Origin: Aurantimonas manganoxydans SI85-9A1
Lineage (GTDB): Bacteria; Pseudomonadota; Alphaproteobacteria; Rhizobiales; Rhizobiaceae
DNA length: 64,000 nt
NCBI RefSeq assembly: GCF_000153465.1
Contig: NZ_CH672387.1
Location: 521,160 to 585,159 of the forward strand
Direction: 5' to 3'
Below, one piece after another: positions 19,385-28,971 of the stretch. The notes beneath the pieces were generated by a model. That model was given only the letters and a program-made list of their open reading frames with translations, did no database searches and was not told where the DNA came from. A program made the translations under genes and the position numbers. How positions within the stretch are numbered: the first letter of the stretch is position 1; each line of letters starts with the position of its first letter.

Positions 19385-20806
19385 CTATTCCGCCGGTTCG
19401 GGTTCGTTGCGGCCTTCCAGGGAGAAGGCAGGCGTGATGCCGGCCGAGCGCGTCGGATGATGATCCGGCGTGTCGTCCTCTGCCGGACTGGGCAACTTCG
19501 ACATCAGGCGCATGATGTAGAATGTTCCGGCGCCGAACAGCACGAAATACACCACGATGAAGGCCACCAGCGAGGTGCCCACCGCTTCGGCGGCAATCGG
19601 CGAATGGCTCTCGAAGGTGCGCAGCAGGCCGAAGACCGTGAAAGGCTGACGCCCCATCTCGGTGGTGACCCAGCCGCAGATCACCGCGACGAAGCCCATC
19701 GGTCCCATGGCGATCATGGCGCGCTGCAGCCAGGGCGAATCGTAGAGCGAACCGCGGTAGCGCTTGAACAGCGACCACAGGCCGATGCCGAGCATGGCGA
19801 AGCCGATGCCGACCATCACCCGGAAGGTCCAGAAGATCACCGTCGAGTTCGGCCAGTCCTCGCGCGGGAAGGCGTTGAGGCCCTGCACCTCGCCGTCGAG
19901 CGAATGGGTGAGGATCAGCGAGCCGAGATAGGGCACGTTGACGGCGTAGTCGGTCCGGCCTTCCTCCATGTTCGGGATGCCGAACAGGGTAAGCGGCATC
20001 GGGCCTTCGCTGTTGGTCTCGAAATGGCCCTCGATCGCGGCGATCTTGGCAGGCTGGTGTTCCAGCGTGTTGGTGCCGTGCAGGTCGCCGGCGACGATCT
20101 GGATCGGCGCGACGATGGTCGCCATCCACAGCGCCATCGAGAACATCGTGCGGGCGCTCTGGTTGGTGCGGTCGCGCAGCAGATGGAACGCGCCCACCGC
20201 GCCGACGATGAAGGCCGTGGTGAGGTAGGCGGCCAGCACCATGTGCAGGAGCCGGTACGGGAACGACGGGTTGAAGATGATCGCCCACCAGTCCTCCGGC
20301 ACGAACTGGCCGGCGGCGTTGTAGCCGAAGCCTGCCGGCGTCTGCATCCAGGAGTTCACCGAGAGGATCCAGAAGGCCGAGAACAGCGTGCCGATGGCGA
20401 CGACCACCGTGGCGGCGAAGTGCAGCTTGTCGCCGACGCGCTTGCGGCCGAACAGCATGATGCCGAGGAAGCCGGCCTCCAGGAAGAAGGCGGACAGCAC
20501 CTCGTAACCCATCATGGGTCCGAGGATCGGCCCGGTCTTGTCGGAGAAGACCGACCAGTTGGTGCCGAACTGGTAGCTCATCACGATGCCGGAGACGACG
20601 CCCATGCCGAAGCTCAGGGCGAAGATCTTGATCCAGTAGTTGAAGGTCTCGATGTAGACCGACCGCCCGGTCGCCAGCCACAGGCCTTCGAGGACCGCAA
20701 GGAACGAGGCGAGGCCGATGGTGAAGGCCGGAAATATGATGTGAAACGAGATGGTGAAGGCGAACTGGAAGCGGGCGAGGGTGACCGGGTCGAAACCTTC
20801 GAACAT
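19385..20806 (-). CDS. cydA: Cytochrome bd ubiquinol oxidase subunit I, short Q-loop (CIO-type)
   Basis: A 473-residue inner-membrane subunit carrying hemes b558, b595 and d and the quinol-oxidising Q loop. The start MFEGFDPVTLARFQFAFTIS is conserved, with the His in FTISFHIIFPAF and the GRQPF motif (TTEMGRQPFTVFG) visible. The Q loop lacks the long C-terminal insertion of E. coli CydA, placing it with cyanide-insensitive oxidases. The ATG at 20806 is preceded by GAAGGC; the longer open frame upstream is not family-like. High-affinity or inhibitor-tolerant respiration would suit low oxygen or CO exposure; CO tolerance is inference. The divergent neighbour is glycerate kinase, 219 bases away. 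Confidence 0.93.
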   Translation of the reverse strand: MFEGFDPVTLARFQFAFTISFHIIFPAFTIGLASFLAVLEGLWLATGRSVYIETFNYWIKIFALSFGMGVVSGIVMSYQFGTNWSVFSDKTGPILGPMMGYEVLSAFFLEAGFLGIMLFGRKRVGDKLHFAATVVVAIGTLFSAFWILSVNSWMQTPAGFGYNAAGQFVPEDWWAIIFNPSFPYRLLHMVLAAYLTTAFIVGAVGAFHLLRDRTNQSARTMFSMALWMATIVAPIQIVAGDLHGTNTLEHQPAKIAAIEGHFETNSEGPMPLTLFGIPNMEEGRTDYAVNVPYLGSLILTHSLDGEVQGLNAFPREDWPNSTVIFWTFRVMVGIGFAMLGIGLWSLFKRYRGSLYDSPWLQRAMIAMGPMGFVAVICGWVTTEMGRQPFTVFGLLRTFESHSPIAAEAVGTSLVAFIVVYFVLFGAGTFYIMRLMSKLPSPAEDDTPDHHPTRSAGITPAFSLEGRNEPEPAE

Positions 20807-21025
20807 GGCTGTGCCTTCAACATTTATCTGGCGCGTGGATGCACCCAAGATGGACGCTGCGACAAGGTCAGAGTAGGCCTCTGCGACCATTTTGCCAGCG
20901 TATGGGCGCAAGGCCGCCCGGCTTTTTCCGCGCGCCGTGACCCGATCTCGATCGCCACTCGGGCGGTTTCCCCCTGCGGTTCTTCTGGTATGGATGCCAC
21001 CGGGACGATGCGGGGAGGGGATTGC

Positions 21026-22342
21026 ATGAACATGACGGGATGGTCGGGGGACCTGACGGAGATCTTCGAGGCGGCTGTCGCCGCGGCGCATCCGGCGAGC
21101 ATTCTCGCCGCGCATCTGCCGCCGCCGCCGCCGGGGCGCATCGTCATGCTCGCCGCCGGCAAGGCCGCCGCTTCGATGGCCGCCGCCGCAGTCGCCCACT
21201 ACACGCAGACGCATGACGTGCCGGCCGACCGGCTCACCGGCATCGCGGTCACCCGCGACGGCTATGCGCTCGACGCCGGGCCGATCCCGGTGGTCGAGGC
21301 CGGGCACCCGCTACCCAACGCGCACGGGCTGGCGGCGACGGCGAAGGTCGTCGCGCTGGCCGAAGCGGCCGGGCCGGACGACCTCGTGCTGGCGCTGATC
21401 TCCGGCGGTGGCTCGGCCAACTGGCTGCTGCCGGCGGACGGCATTTCGCTCGCCGACAAGCAGGCCGTGACGAAGGCGATGCTGCGCAGCGGCGCCGGCA
21501 TCGGCGAGATCAATTGCGTGCGCAAGCATCTGTCGCAGATCAAGGGCGGACGCCTCGCCCATGCCTGTGGCGAGGCGCGGCTGATCACCCTGGCGATCTC
21601 CGACGTGCCCGGCGACGATCCGAGCGTCATCGCCTCCGGGCCCACCGTGCCGGACGCAACGACACTCGCCGATGCGCGGGCGATCATCGCCAAGCGCGGC
21701 ATCGACCTGCCGGCTTCCTGCCGCGCCGCGCTGGACGATCCGGCCAACGAGACGCCGAAGCCGGGCAACCCGGTCTTCGAGCACGCCGAATACAAGATCG
21801 TGGGGACCCCTGCCGCCTCGCTCGACGCCGCCGCGAAGGTGGCCGAGCGGCTCGGCTACAAGGTGGTCAGCTTCGGCGCCGACGTCGAGGGCGAGGCGCG
21901 CGACGTGGCGGCCGAACATGCCCGCATCGCGCTGGAGGCCGTTGAGGCCGGCGACCGGGTCGCGATCCTGTCGGGCGGCGAACTGACGGTGACGATCCGC
22001 GGCGAAGGCCGCGGCGGGCCGAACCAGGAATATGCCCTGGCGCTGGCGCTGGCGCTGGGCGCCCATCCCGGCATCGCGGCGCTGTCCGGCGACACCGACG
22101 GCACCGATGGCGGGACCGGCCTTGCCAGCGATCCGGCCGGCGCCTTCGTCCTGCCGGACACGCTGGCCAAGGCGGCGGCCGCCGGGCTCGACGCCGAGGC
22201 GGCACTGGCGGCGAACGATTCGACCAGCTTCTTCGAGGCCATCGGCGGCCTGTTCGTGCCGGGCCCGACCCACACCAATGTCAACGACTGCCGGATCATC
22301 CTCGTCGATCCGACGGCAAGCTCCGAAGGGAGGCCAGCATGA
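21026..22342 (+). CDS. Glycerate 2-kinase / MOFRL-family protein
   Basis: A 438-residue cytoplasmic protein of the glycerate kinase type 2 (GckA/TtuD, MOFRL) family, which phosphorylates D-glycerate to 2-phosphoglycerate; older annotations call it hydroxypyruvate reductase. Seen directly: LAAGKAAASMA near residues 40-50, the ISGGGSANW motif, the CVRKHLSQIKGG segment and a C-terminal NDSTSFFEAIGGLFVPGPT. The start at 21026 lies behind GGGGAGGGG. It overlaps the following isomerase-like gene by 4 bases (ATGA), so the two are translationally coupled, suggesting a shared sugar-acid or pentose route. It could also serve glycerate formed from photorespiratory glyoxylate, which is relevant beside the Calvin genes. 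Confidence 0.88.
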   Translation: MNMTGWSGDLTEIFEAAVAAAHPASILAAHLPPPPPGRIVMLAAGKAAASMAAAAVAHYTQTHDVPADRLTGIAVTRDGYALDAGPIPVVEAGHPLPNAHGLAATAKVVALAEAAGPDDLVLALISGGGSANWLLPADGISLADKQAVTKAMLRSGAGIGEINCVRKHLSQIKGGRLAHACGEARLITLAISDVPGDDPSVIASGPTVPDATTLADARAIIAKRGIDLPASCRAALDDPANETPKPGNPVFEHAEYKIVGTPAASLDAAAKVAERLGYKVVSFGADVEGEARDVAAEHARIALEAVEAGDRVAILSGGELTVTIRGEGRGGPNQEYALALALALGAHPGIAALSGDTDGTDGGTGLASDPAGAFVLPDTLAKAAAAGLDAEAALAANDSTSFFEAIGGLFVPGPTHTNVNDCRIILVDPTASSEGRPA

Positions 22343-23022
22343 AGCGTTCCCGCGTCAACGAGATCCTCAGGGAAGCGGATTCCTACATCCGCTCCTTCGG
22401 CTACGTCATGCCGCCCTTCGCCTATCTCTCCCCGAACGAGATGAAGGCGCGGCGCGCCGACCTGTCGACCATCGTGGAGCGCCGGCTCGGCTGGGACGTG
22501 ACCGATTACGGCAAGGACGATTTCGACCGGATGGGGCTGTTCCTGTTCACCACGCGCAACGGCGACGCGGCGGATCTGAAGGCCGGCGGCGGCATGCTCT
22601 ATGCCGAGAAGATCATGATCTCCCGCCACGACCAGTATTCGCCGATGCACCGGCACATCGTCAAAGCCGAGGACATCATCAACCGCGGCGGCGCCAAGCT
22701 GGCAATCCAGATGCACGAAAGCGCGCCCGACGGCTCCGTCGACGAGAGCGCCGAGGTCACCGTCGTCACCGACGGGATCACCCGGCGGCTGCCGGCCGGC
22801 GGCGTCCTGATGCTGGAGCCCGGCGAGAGCGTGACGCTGCTGCCCGGCAACTGGCACGCCTTCTGGGGCGAAGGCGGCGACGTCCTGATCGGCGAGGTCT
22901 CCACCGTCAACGACGATCTCACCGACAATGTCTTCCGTGAGCCGCTCGGCCGGTTTTCCGAGATCGAGGAGGACGAGGACCCGATGCTGCTGCTCGTCTC
23001 CGACTACGACACATGGCTCTGA
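22339..23022 (+). CDS. D-lyxose ketol-isomerase family cupin protein
   Basis: A 227-residue cupin-fold protein of the D-lyxose/D-mannose isomerase family (DUF1498). It likely interconverts D-lyxose and D-xylulose using a divalent metal. Candidate metal ligands are visible: His in SPMHRHIVKAED (near residues 97-105) and His/Glu in NWHAFWGEGGD (near 172-182). The MKRSRVNEILREADSYI start is the usual one. Its ATG overlaps the stop of glycerate kinase. The substrate is inferred from family; no sugar kinase or transporter sits alongside to narrow it. Confidence 0.82.
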   Translation: MKRSRVNEILREADSYIRSFGYVMPPFAYLSPNEMKARRADLSTIVERRLGWDVTDYGKDDFDRMGLFLFTTRNGDAADLKAGGGMLYAEKIMISRHDQYSPMHRHIVKAEDIINRGGAKLAIQMHESAPDGSVDESAEVTVVTDGITRRLPAGGVLMLEPGESVTLLPGNWHAFWGEGGDVLIGEVSTVNDDLTDNVFREPLGRFSEIEEDEDPMLLLVSDYDTWL

Positions 23023-23219
23023 GCCTGCCACGGCTTCGCTGAAGCCTGCTTCGGCGCGGGACGCCGCCCCGCAGTCGCGCCTTCCTGTGGACAGGTCGTC
23101 GCCGTCTCGACTCTCGCCGGGGCGGGCGTGATAGGTTCCGGCCACGTCCCCTCGACGACCGGACCGCGCCGCCAAGGCGGGCGGTCGTTCACGACATCGC
23201 CAGCACCGAAAGGCCTGCA

Positions 23220-24779
23220 ATGACCGTTGCCGTCGATCTCGGCACGACCCAAACCGGCGAACCGGCGGAGCTCGATCTGGAGGAGCTGCTGTCGACGCGC
23301 CTGCTCGTCCAGGGCAATTCGGGCTCGGGCAAGTCGCATCTTCTGCGCCGTCTCCTGGAGCGCAGCGCGGACTGGGTGCAGCAGGCGGTGATCGATCCGG
23401 AAGGCGACTTCGTGTCGCTGGCCGAGCGCTACGGCCATGTGGTCGTCGACGCCAATCGCACGCCGGCCGAGCTGACCCGCATCGCGCGGCGCATCCGCGA
23501 GCATCGCGCTTCGGTGGTGCTCGATCTGGAAGGGCTCGACGCCGAGGTGCAGATGATGTGCTCGGCGGCCTTCCTGAACGGCCTGTTCGATGCCGACCGG
23601 GCGCACTGGTTCCCGATGCTGATCGCCGTCGACGAGGCGCATCTCTTCGCGCCGGCCATGTCCGGAGAGCATTCGGAAGAGGCCCGTCGCGCCTCGCTGG
23701 GCGCGATGACCAACCTGATGTGCCGCGGTCGCAAGCGCGGCCTGGCCGGGGTCATCGCCACCCAGCGCCTGGCCAAACTCGCCAAGAACGTCGCCGCCGA
23801 GGCGTCGAACTTCCTGATGGGCCGGACCTTCCTCGACATCGACATGCAGCGCGCCGCCGACCTGCTCGGCATGGACCGGCGCGCCGCCGAACGTTTCCGC
23901 GACCTGGAGACCGGCAATTTCGTCGCGCTCGGACCGGCATTGTCGCGGCGGCCGATGCCGATCCGCATCGGTCCCGTCGAGACAGCGGGTCGCAGTGGGC
24001 GGCCGTCGCTGATGCCGCTGCCGGAGACGCCACGCGAGGCGATGGAAGACCTGATCTTCACCGCGACGGAAGAGGACAAGGCGGCCGAGCGCCGCGCCAT
24101 CGAGCGCCCGCAATCCAACGCCGCCCCGCGCATCGAGGGCGCCGCCGCGGCGATCGCCACGCGTGAGCTTCTGGAGCGAGTGGCCGCTGCTCCGTCCGTC
24201 TCCGAGCGGCACGAGCCGATCGACGACGATCCGCGCTCGCCGGAAGAGCGCGCCGCCGCCGTCGATGCGATCTTCGCGGAAATGCTGCAGGACCCGGACG
24301 CGGCCTTCCGGCCGGTGCCGGTGCTCTACCAGGACTTCCTCACCCATTGCCGGCTGAAGCGTCTGCGCGGTGCCGAGACCGACATGGCAGCCTTCCGCCG
24401 GCGCCTGTCGCTGGCACGGGCCGGTGTCTCCTGCGAGACCGACGACGAGGAATGGCAGGGCGTCGTCGACCGGGCCGCCGACCTGCCCGAGGAGATGCAG
24501 GGCGTCTTCATGATGCTGGCGCGCGCGGCCCGCGACGAGGCCGAATGCCCCGAGGATGCGGCGCTGGCTCGTGCCTATGGCAGCCATTCGCCGTCGCGCG
24601 GCCGGTTCCTGTTGTCCTTCATGGCCGAGCGGGGGCTGATTACTGCCGAAGCCGATTTCCGCGGCAACCGTGTCGTCGGCATCACCGGCACCGACTGGCG
24701 GACCAAGCTGCCGCAGGTCAAGCTGGATGCGGCCGACGAGGCGCGGGCCCGGCGGGCGGCACGGCTGGCACGCGGCTGA
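23220..24779 (+). CDS. HerA/DUF87-family ATP-binding protein
   Basis: A 519-residue P-loop ATPase related to HerA and FtsK-type translocases. Walker A is GNSGSGKS (residues 32-39), Walker B is MLIAVDEAH near 140, and a sensor-like region GVIATQRLAKLAKNVAAEASN follows. The C-terminal 250 residues are charged and lack a recognised domain. HerA usually works with a NurA nuclease, but none is encoded next to it. Single HerA-like proteins of this size are common in Hyphomicrobiales and their job is not settled. It stands alone between the lyxose-isomerase and carotenoid genes and starts at ATG 23220. Confidence 0.8.
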   Translation: MTVAVDLGTTQTGEPAELDLEELLSTRLLVQGNSGSGKSHLLRRLLERSADWVQQAVIDPEGDFVSLAERYGHVVVDANRTPAELTRIARRIREHRASVVLDLEGLDAEVQMMCSAAFLNGLFDADRAHWFPMLIAVDEAHLFAPAMSGEHSEEARRASLGAMTNLMCRGRKRGLAGVIATQRLAKLAKNVAAEASNFLMGRTFLDIDMQRAADLLGMDRRAAERFRDLETGNFVALGPALSRRPMPIRIGPVETAGRSGRPSLMPLPETPREAMEDLIFTATEEDKAAERRAIERPQSNAAPRIEGAAAAIATRELLERVAAAPSVSERHEPIDDDPRSPEERAAAVDAIFAEMLQDPDAAFRPVPVLYQDFLTHCRLKRLRGAETDMAAFRRRLSLARAGVSCETDDEEWQGVVDRAADLPEEMQGVFMMLARAARDEAECPEDAALARAYGSHSPSRGRFLLSFMAERGLITAEADFRGNRVVGITGTDWRTKLPQVKLDAADEARARRAARLARG

Positions 24780-24820
24780 CGCCGGGACGGCCGTGCTCGC
24801 CTTGATACGCCGAGCCGCGG

Positions 24821-24841
24821 CCCAGCGATCGTCACGCTGGG
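24821..24841 (+). terminator. Possible terminator hairpin after the HerA-like gene
   Basis: Arms CCCAGCG (24821-24827) and CGCTGGG (24835-24841) form a 7-pair stem with a 7-base loop, 41 bases past the stop. There is no U-tract, so termination is uncertain. Confidence 0.3.
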
Positions 24842-24985
24842 ACCGGACGTCGCAGGATGGCTTCGCGCAGAAACGTGGTAGCAGGCGGGGCAGCCGATCC
24901 TGTGGCGTCGGTGCTTGGCCCGGTTCCTGAGACGTCGCCGCATGTCTTTCGCCATTCACGCTGAACCGGACGCAATTTCGCCGCC

Positions 24986-26263
24986 ATGGCTCATTTCGCG
25001 CTGATCTGTCCGCCCTATTACAGCCATCTGCAGGTCTTCGCGGTGCTCGGCGCGGAACTGGTCCGGCGCGGACACCAGGCGAGCTTCGTCGTCAATGGCG
25101 GGGCGGGCGAGCTGCTCGCGGCTAAGGCGCCGGAGGGCATCGCGATCCACGAGGCCGGGGCGGGCGGCCCGGGTCGCCTGGAGCGGATCATCGCCCGAGC
25201 GGCCCGGCCGAGCGGGCCGCTCGGCATCCTGCGCACGGTTTCCGACGCGGCCGGCCTGTCCGACCAGCTCTGCCGCTTCGCCCCGGACATCCTGCACAGG
25301 ATCGGCGCGACGGCCATCCTCGGCGACCAGATGGAGCCGGCGGCCGGGCTTCTCGCCCGGTATCTCGGCCTGCCGTTCGTTTCGGTCGCCGCCGCCCTGC
25401 CGGTGCATGCCGATCCCGCCGTGCCGCTGCCTTTCCTGCCCTGGCCGTATGACCCGAGCGAGAAGGGCCTGAAACGCAATCGCGGCGGCGAACGCGTTGC
25501 CAACCTCCTGATGACCGCGCAGGGCCGCATGATTGCTGGCTGGGCGGAGCGGTTCGGTCTTGGGCCGCACGCCGGGCATGCCGATTGCCTGTCTTCGCTG
25601 GCGCAGATCTCGCAGCTCGTGCCAAGCTTCGACTTCCCGCGTCCTGCCGCCCCGCACCACCACGCCGTGGGACCGATCCGCCCGCCATCGGAAAGCGCGC
25701 CGGACCTGCCCGCCGAGCTTCAGGCGCGGCTCGACCCGGCGCGGCCGCTGGTCTTCGCCTCGCTCGGCACGCTGCAGGGCCACCGCGCCGGCATCTTTCG
25801 CGCCGTGGCCGCCGCCTGCCGCGAACTCGGCGCGCAATGCGTCGTCGCCCATTGCGGCCGGCTGGATGAGCGCCAGGCAGCGGGCATCGGCGCCGATATC
25901 GTCACCGACTTCGTGCCGCAGCGGGCGATGCTGTCGCGTGCCGCGGTCTGCGTGACCCATGCCGGCATGAACACGGTGCTGGATTCGCTGGAAGCCGGCG
26001 TGCCGATGCTGGCCCTGCCGATCGCCTTCGACCAGCCGGGGATCGGAGCGCGGATCGTTCATCACGGCGTCGGCGAGCGGCTGCCCCGCGTCCTTCTGTC
26101 CCGCGCGAAACTGCGCAATTCGCTTGAGCGGCTGCTGGCGGAGCCTAGATTCCGCAACGCGGCGCAGCGGATCGGCCAGGACATCCGCATGTCCGGCGGC
26201 ACGCGGCGCGCCGCCGACATCATCGAGGATGCGGTGACCGGCAAACCGGCCGTCACCGGGTAG
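24986..26263 (+). CDS. crtX: Zeaxanthin glucosyltransferase
   Basis: A 425-residue GT1-family (MGT) glycosyltransferase that adds glucose to the hydroxyl groups of zeaxanthin. The N-terminal ICPPYYSHLQVFAVLGAEL acceptor-domain start and the C-terminal donor-binding region (VTDFVPQRAMLSRAAVCVTHAGMNTVLDSL, the PSPG-like UDP-sugar motif) are clear. It is the first gene of crtX-crtY-crtI-crtB, with only 11 bases to crtY. The assignment to CrtX and not a generic glycosyltransferase rests on this context. It implies a beta-carotene hydroxylase elsewhere in the genome, since none is in the window. Confidence 0.88.
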   Translation: MAHFALICPPYYSHLQVFAVLGAELVRRGHQASFVVNGGAGELLAAKAPEGIAIHEAGAGGPGRLERIIARAARPSGPLGILRTVSDAAGLSDQLCRFAPDILHRIGATAILGDQMEPAAGLLARYLGLPFVSVAAALPVHADPAVPLPFLPWPYDPSEKGLKRNRGGERVANLLMTAQGRMIAGWAERFGLGPHAGHADCLSSLAQISQLVPSFDFPRPAAPHHHAVGPIRPPSESAPDLPAELQARLDPARPLVFASLGTLQGHRAGIFRAVAAACRELGAQCVVAHCGRLDERQAAGIGADIVTDFVPQRAMLSRAAVCVTHAGMNTVLDSLEAGVPMLALPIAFDQPGIGARIVHHGVGERLPRVLLSRAKLRNSLERLLAEPRFRNAAQRIGQDIRMSGGTRRAADIIEDAVTGKPAVTG

Positions 26264-26274
26264 GAAGGCAAGGC

Positions 26275-27459
26275 ATGAACGGCGTCGAGCGCCACGACAG
26301 ACCGATCGACGTGGCGTTCGTGGGCGGCGGCCTGGCCAACGGCCTTGCCGCGTACCGACTGGCGCGCGCGCGTCCGGAGCTGTCGATCCGCGTTTTCGAG
26401 GCTGGCGAGGCCGTCGGCGGCAACCACACATGGTCGTTTCACGCCGGCGACCTCAGCGCTGCCGAACACGACTGGCTGGCGCCCTTCGTCCGCTATCGCT
26501 GGGATGCCTACGACGTGCGCTTTCCCCAGCGCCGACGTCAGATCGCGACCGGCTATCGCAGCGTGTCCTCCGAGCAGTTCCGGGCGGTGATCGACGCCGC
26601 GCTCGGTGACCGGATCGAGAGGCACGCACCGGTGCGGGCGGTTACGCCGACGACGCTGACGCTTGAGGACGGGCGGGAGCTTGCCGCTGTTTGCGTGATC
26701 GACGGCCGCGGCCATGCCCCGAGCCCGCATCTGATGCTCGGCTTCCAGAAATTCCTCGGCCAGGAAATCGAATTGGCCGCGCCGCATGGTCTGTCGCGGC
26801 CGATCATCATGGACGCGACGGTGGCGCAGGAGGACGGCTATCGCTTCGTCTACGTGCTGCCGCTGACCGCGACGACGCTGCTCGTCGAGGACACCTATTA
26901 CGCCGACGGCCCGGCACTGTCCGAGGAGCGCCTGCGCACGACCATCGCGGATTATCTCGCGACCCATGGCTGGACGGCGAAAGCGGTGCTGCGCGAGGAA
27001 CGCGGCGTCCTGCCGATCGCGCTCGACGGCGACATCGAGGCGTTCTGGGCGGACAGGCGCGGCGTGCCCGCGACCGGCCTTGCGGCGGCGCTGTTTCATC
27101 CGACCACCGGCTATTCGCTGCCCGACGCGGTGCGCCTTGCCGACCGGCTCGCGGGCCTCACCGACCTGTCGGCCGGCGCGGTCTTTGCCGCGACGCGGGC
27201 GCATTCGGTGGCGGCGTGGCGGGAGCGGGGCTTCTTTCGCCTGCTCAACCGGCTCCTGTTCTTCGCCGGTGTCCCGTCGAAGCGCTACGAGATCCTGCAG
27301 CATTTCCACCGGCTGCCCGACACGCTGATCGGCCGGTTCTACGCGGCGCAGCTCTCACGGCTGGACATGGTCCGCATCATGACGGGGCGGCCGCCCGTGC
27401 CCGTCGGCAACGCATTGAAGGTGCTGGCACGGCACCGCCTCACAGGGGAGCTGGCATGA
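26275..27459 (+). CDS. crtY: Lycopene beta-cyclase
   Basis: A 394-residue flavoprotein of the bacterial CrtY family that closes both ends of lycopene to give beta-carotene. Visible are the dinucleotide-binding start VAFVGGGLANGLAAYRL, the EAGEAVGGNHTWSFH motif, and the ATRAHSVAAWRERGFFRLLNR C-terminal segment. The length is normal. The stop overlaps the crtI start (ATGA), which shows coupling. Confidence 0.93.
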   Translation: MNGVERHDRPIDVAFVGGGLANGLAAYRLARARPELSIRVFEAGEAVGGNHTWSFHAGDLSAAEHDWLAPFVRYRWDAYDVRFPQRRRQIATGYRSVSSEQFRAVIDAALGDRIERHAPVRAVTPTTLTLEDGRELAAVCVIDGRGHAPSPHLMLGFQKFLGQEIELAAPHGLSRPIIMDATVAQEDGYRFVYVLPLTATTLLVEDTYYADGPALSEERLRTTIADYLATHGWTAKAVLREERGVLPIALDGDIEAFWADRRGVPATGLAAALFHPTTGYSLPDAVRLADRLAGLTDLSAGAVFAATRAHSVAAWRERGFFRLLNRLLFFAGVPSKRYEILQHFHRLPDTLIGRFYAAQLSRLDMVRIMTGRPPVPVGNALKVLARHRLTGELA

Positions 27460-28970
27460 GCGCTACGATGAACGGCGCGGGAGCGGGCGAGCGCACGGCT
27501 ATCGTCATCGGCTCCGGCTTCGGCGGGCTGGCGCTGGCCATTCGCCTGCAGGCGTCCGGCATCCAGACGACGCTTCTGGAGAAGCGCGACAAGCCGGGCG
27601 GCCGCGCCTATGTCTACGAGGATCAGGGATTTATCTTCGATGCCGGACCGACGGTGATCACCGATCCCTCGGCGCTCGAAGAGCTGTTCACGGCCGCCGG
27701 CCGGACGATGGCCGACTATGTCGAGCTCCTGCCGGTAAAGCCCTTCTACCGGCTGTGCTGGGAAGACGGCTACAGCTTCGACTATGCCAACGACCAGGAC
27801 GAGCTGGATCGCCAGATCCATGCCAAGAATCCGGCCGATATCGAAGGCTATCGCCAGTTCCTGGCGTATTCCCGGGAGGTATTCCGCGAGGGCTACGAGA
27901 AGCTCGGCACGGTGCCGTTCCTGAGCTTCCGCGACATGGTCAAGGCCGGGCCGCAGCTGGCAAAGCTGCAGGCGTGGCGCAGCGTCTATTCCAAGGTGGC
28001 GCAATATATCGAGGACGAGCAGCTTCGGCAGGCCTTCTCCTTCCACTCGCTGCTCGTCGGCGGCAATCCCTTCGCCACCTCCTCGATCTACGCGCTGATC
28101 CATGCGCTGGAGCGCGAATGGGGCGTCTGGTTTCCGCGCGGCGGTACCGGTGCGCTGGTCCGCGGCCTCGTCAGGCTGTTCGAGGATATGGGCGGCCGGG
28201 TCGAACTGTCCGCCGAGGCGGCGCAGATCGAGGTGGTGGGCGACAGGGCGAAGGCCGTGGTGCTAAAGGACGGCCGCCGCTTCGAGGCCGACCGCATCGC
28301 CTCCAATGCCGACATCGTCCACACCTACGGCACGCTGATGGCGGGCACCCGGCGCGGCGAGAAGGAGGCCAAGCGCCTCAAGGCGCGGCGCTTCTCCATG
28401 TCGCTCTTCGTGATCTATTTCGGCCTGAAGCGTCACCGGCCGGAACTGCAGCATCACACGGTCTGCTTCGGGCCGCGCTACCGGCCGCTGATCGACGAGA
28501 TCTTCAAGGGCGGGGAACTGCCCGGCGATTTCTCGCTCTACCTGCACAGCCCCTGCGCCACCGATCCCTCGCTGGCCCCGGAGGGCGCGGGCAGCTATTA
28601 TGTCCTCGCCCCGGTTCCGCATCTCGGCAATACCGACATCGACTGGGAGATCGAGGGTCCGAAATATCGGGACCGCATCCTCGACTATCTCGAAGAACGC
28701 TACATTCCCGATCTCAGGGCCGACCTCGTGACCAGCCGCATCTTCACGCCATTCGATTTCCGCGACGAGCTGAATGCCCATGTCGGCTCGGCCTTCTCGC
28801 TCGATCCGGTGCTGACCCAGAGCGCCTGGTTCCGGCCGCACAATCGCGATGCCGACATCCCCAATCTCTATTTTGTCGGCGCGGGCACCCATCCGGGGGC
28901 CGGCGTGCCGGGCGTCGTCGGGTCCGCCAAGGCGACGGCCGGGCTGATGATCGCCGACTCGAGAGCCTGA
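27456..28970 (+). CDS. crtI: Phytoene desaturase
   Basis: A 504-residue FAD-dependent desaturase that introduces four double bonds into phytoene to make lycopene. Seen directly: the N-terminal FAD motif VIGSGFGGLALAIRLQ, KPGGRAYVYEDQGFIFDAGPT shortly after (written in part), and the C-terminal VGAGTHPGAGVPGVVGSAK signature. The start ATG at 27456 overlaps the crtY stop by 4 bases; the apparent longer frame upstream is antisense-like extension through crtY. The next gene, crtB, starts 1 base after the stop. Confidence 0.94.
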   Translation: MSATMNGAGAGERTAIVIGSGFGGLALAIRLQASGIQTTLLEKRDKPGGRAYVYEDQGFIFDAGPTVITDPSALEELFTAAGRTMADYVELLPVKPFYRLCWEDGYSFDYANDQDELDRQIHAKNPADIEGYRQFLAYSREVFREGYEKLGTVPFLSFRDMVKAGPQLAKLQAWRSVYSKVAQYIEDEQLRQAFSFHSLLVGGNPFATSSIYALIHALEREWGVWFPRGGTGALVRGLVRLFEDMGGRVELSAEAAQIEVVGDRAKAVVLKDGRRFEADRIASNADIVHTYGTLMAGTRRGEKEAKRLKARRFSMSLFVIYFGLKRHRPELQHHTVCFGPRYRPLIDEIFKGGELPGDFSLYLHSPCATDPSLAPEGAGSYYVLAPVPHLGNTDIDWEIEGPKYRDRILDYLEERYIPDLRADLVTSRIFTPFDFRDELNAHVGSAFSLDPVLTQSAWFRPHNRDADIPNLYFVGAGTHPGAGVPGVVGSAKATAGLMIADSRA

Positions 28971-28971
28971 G

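Noticed and set aside
19340..21025. Upstream extension of the glycerate kinase frame across cydA
   Set aside because: It runs antisense to a clear cydA, and a good ribosome site and family-like start occur at 21026.
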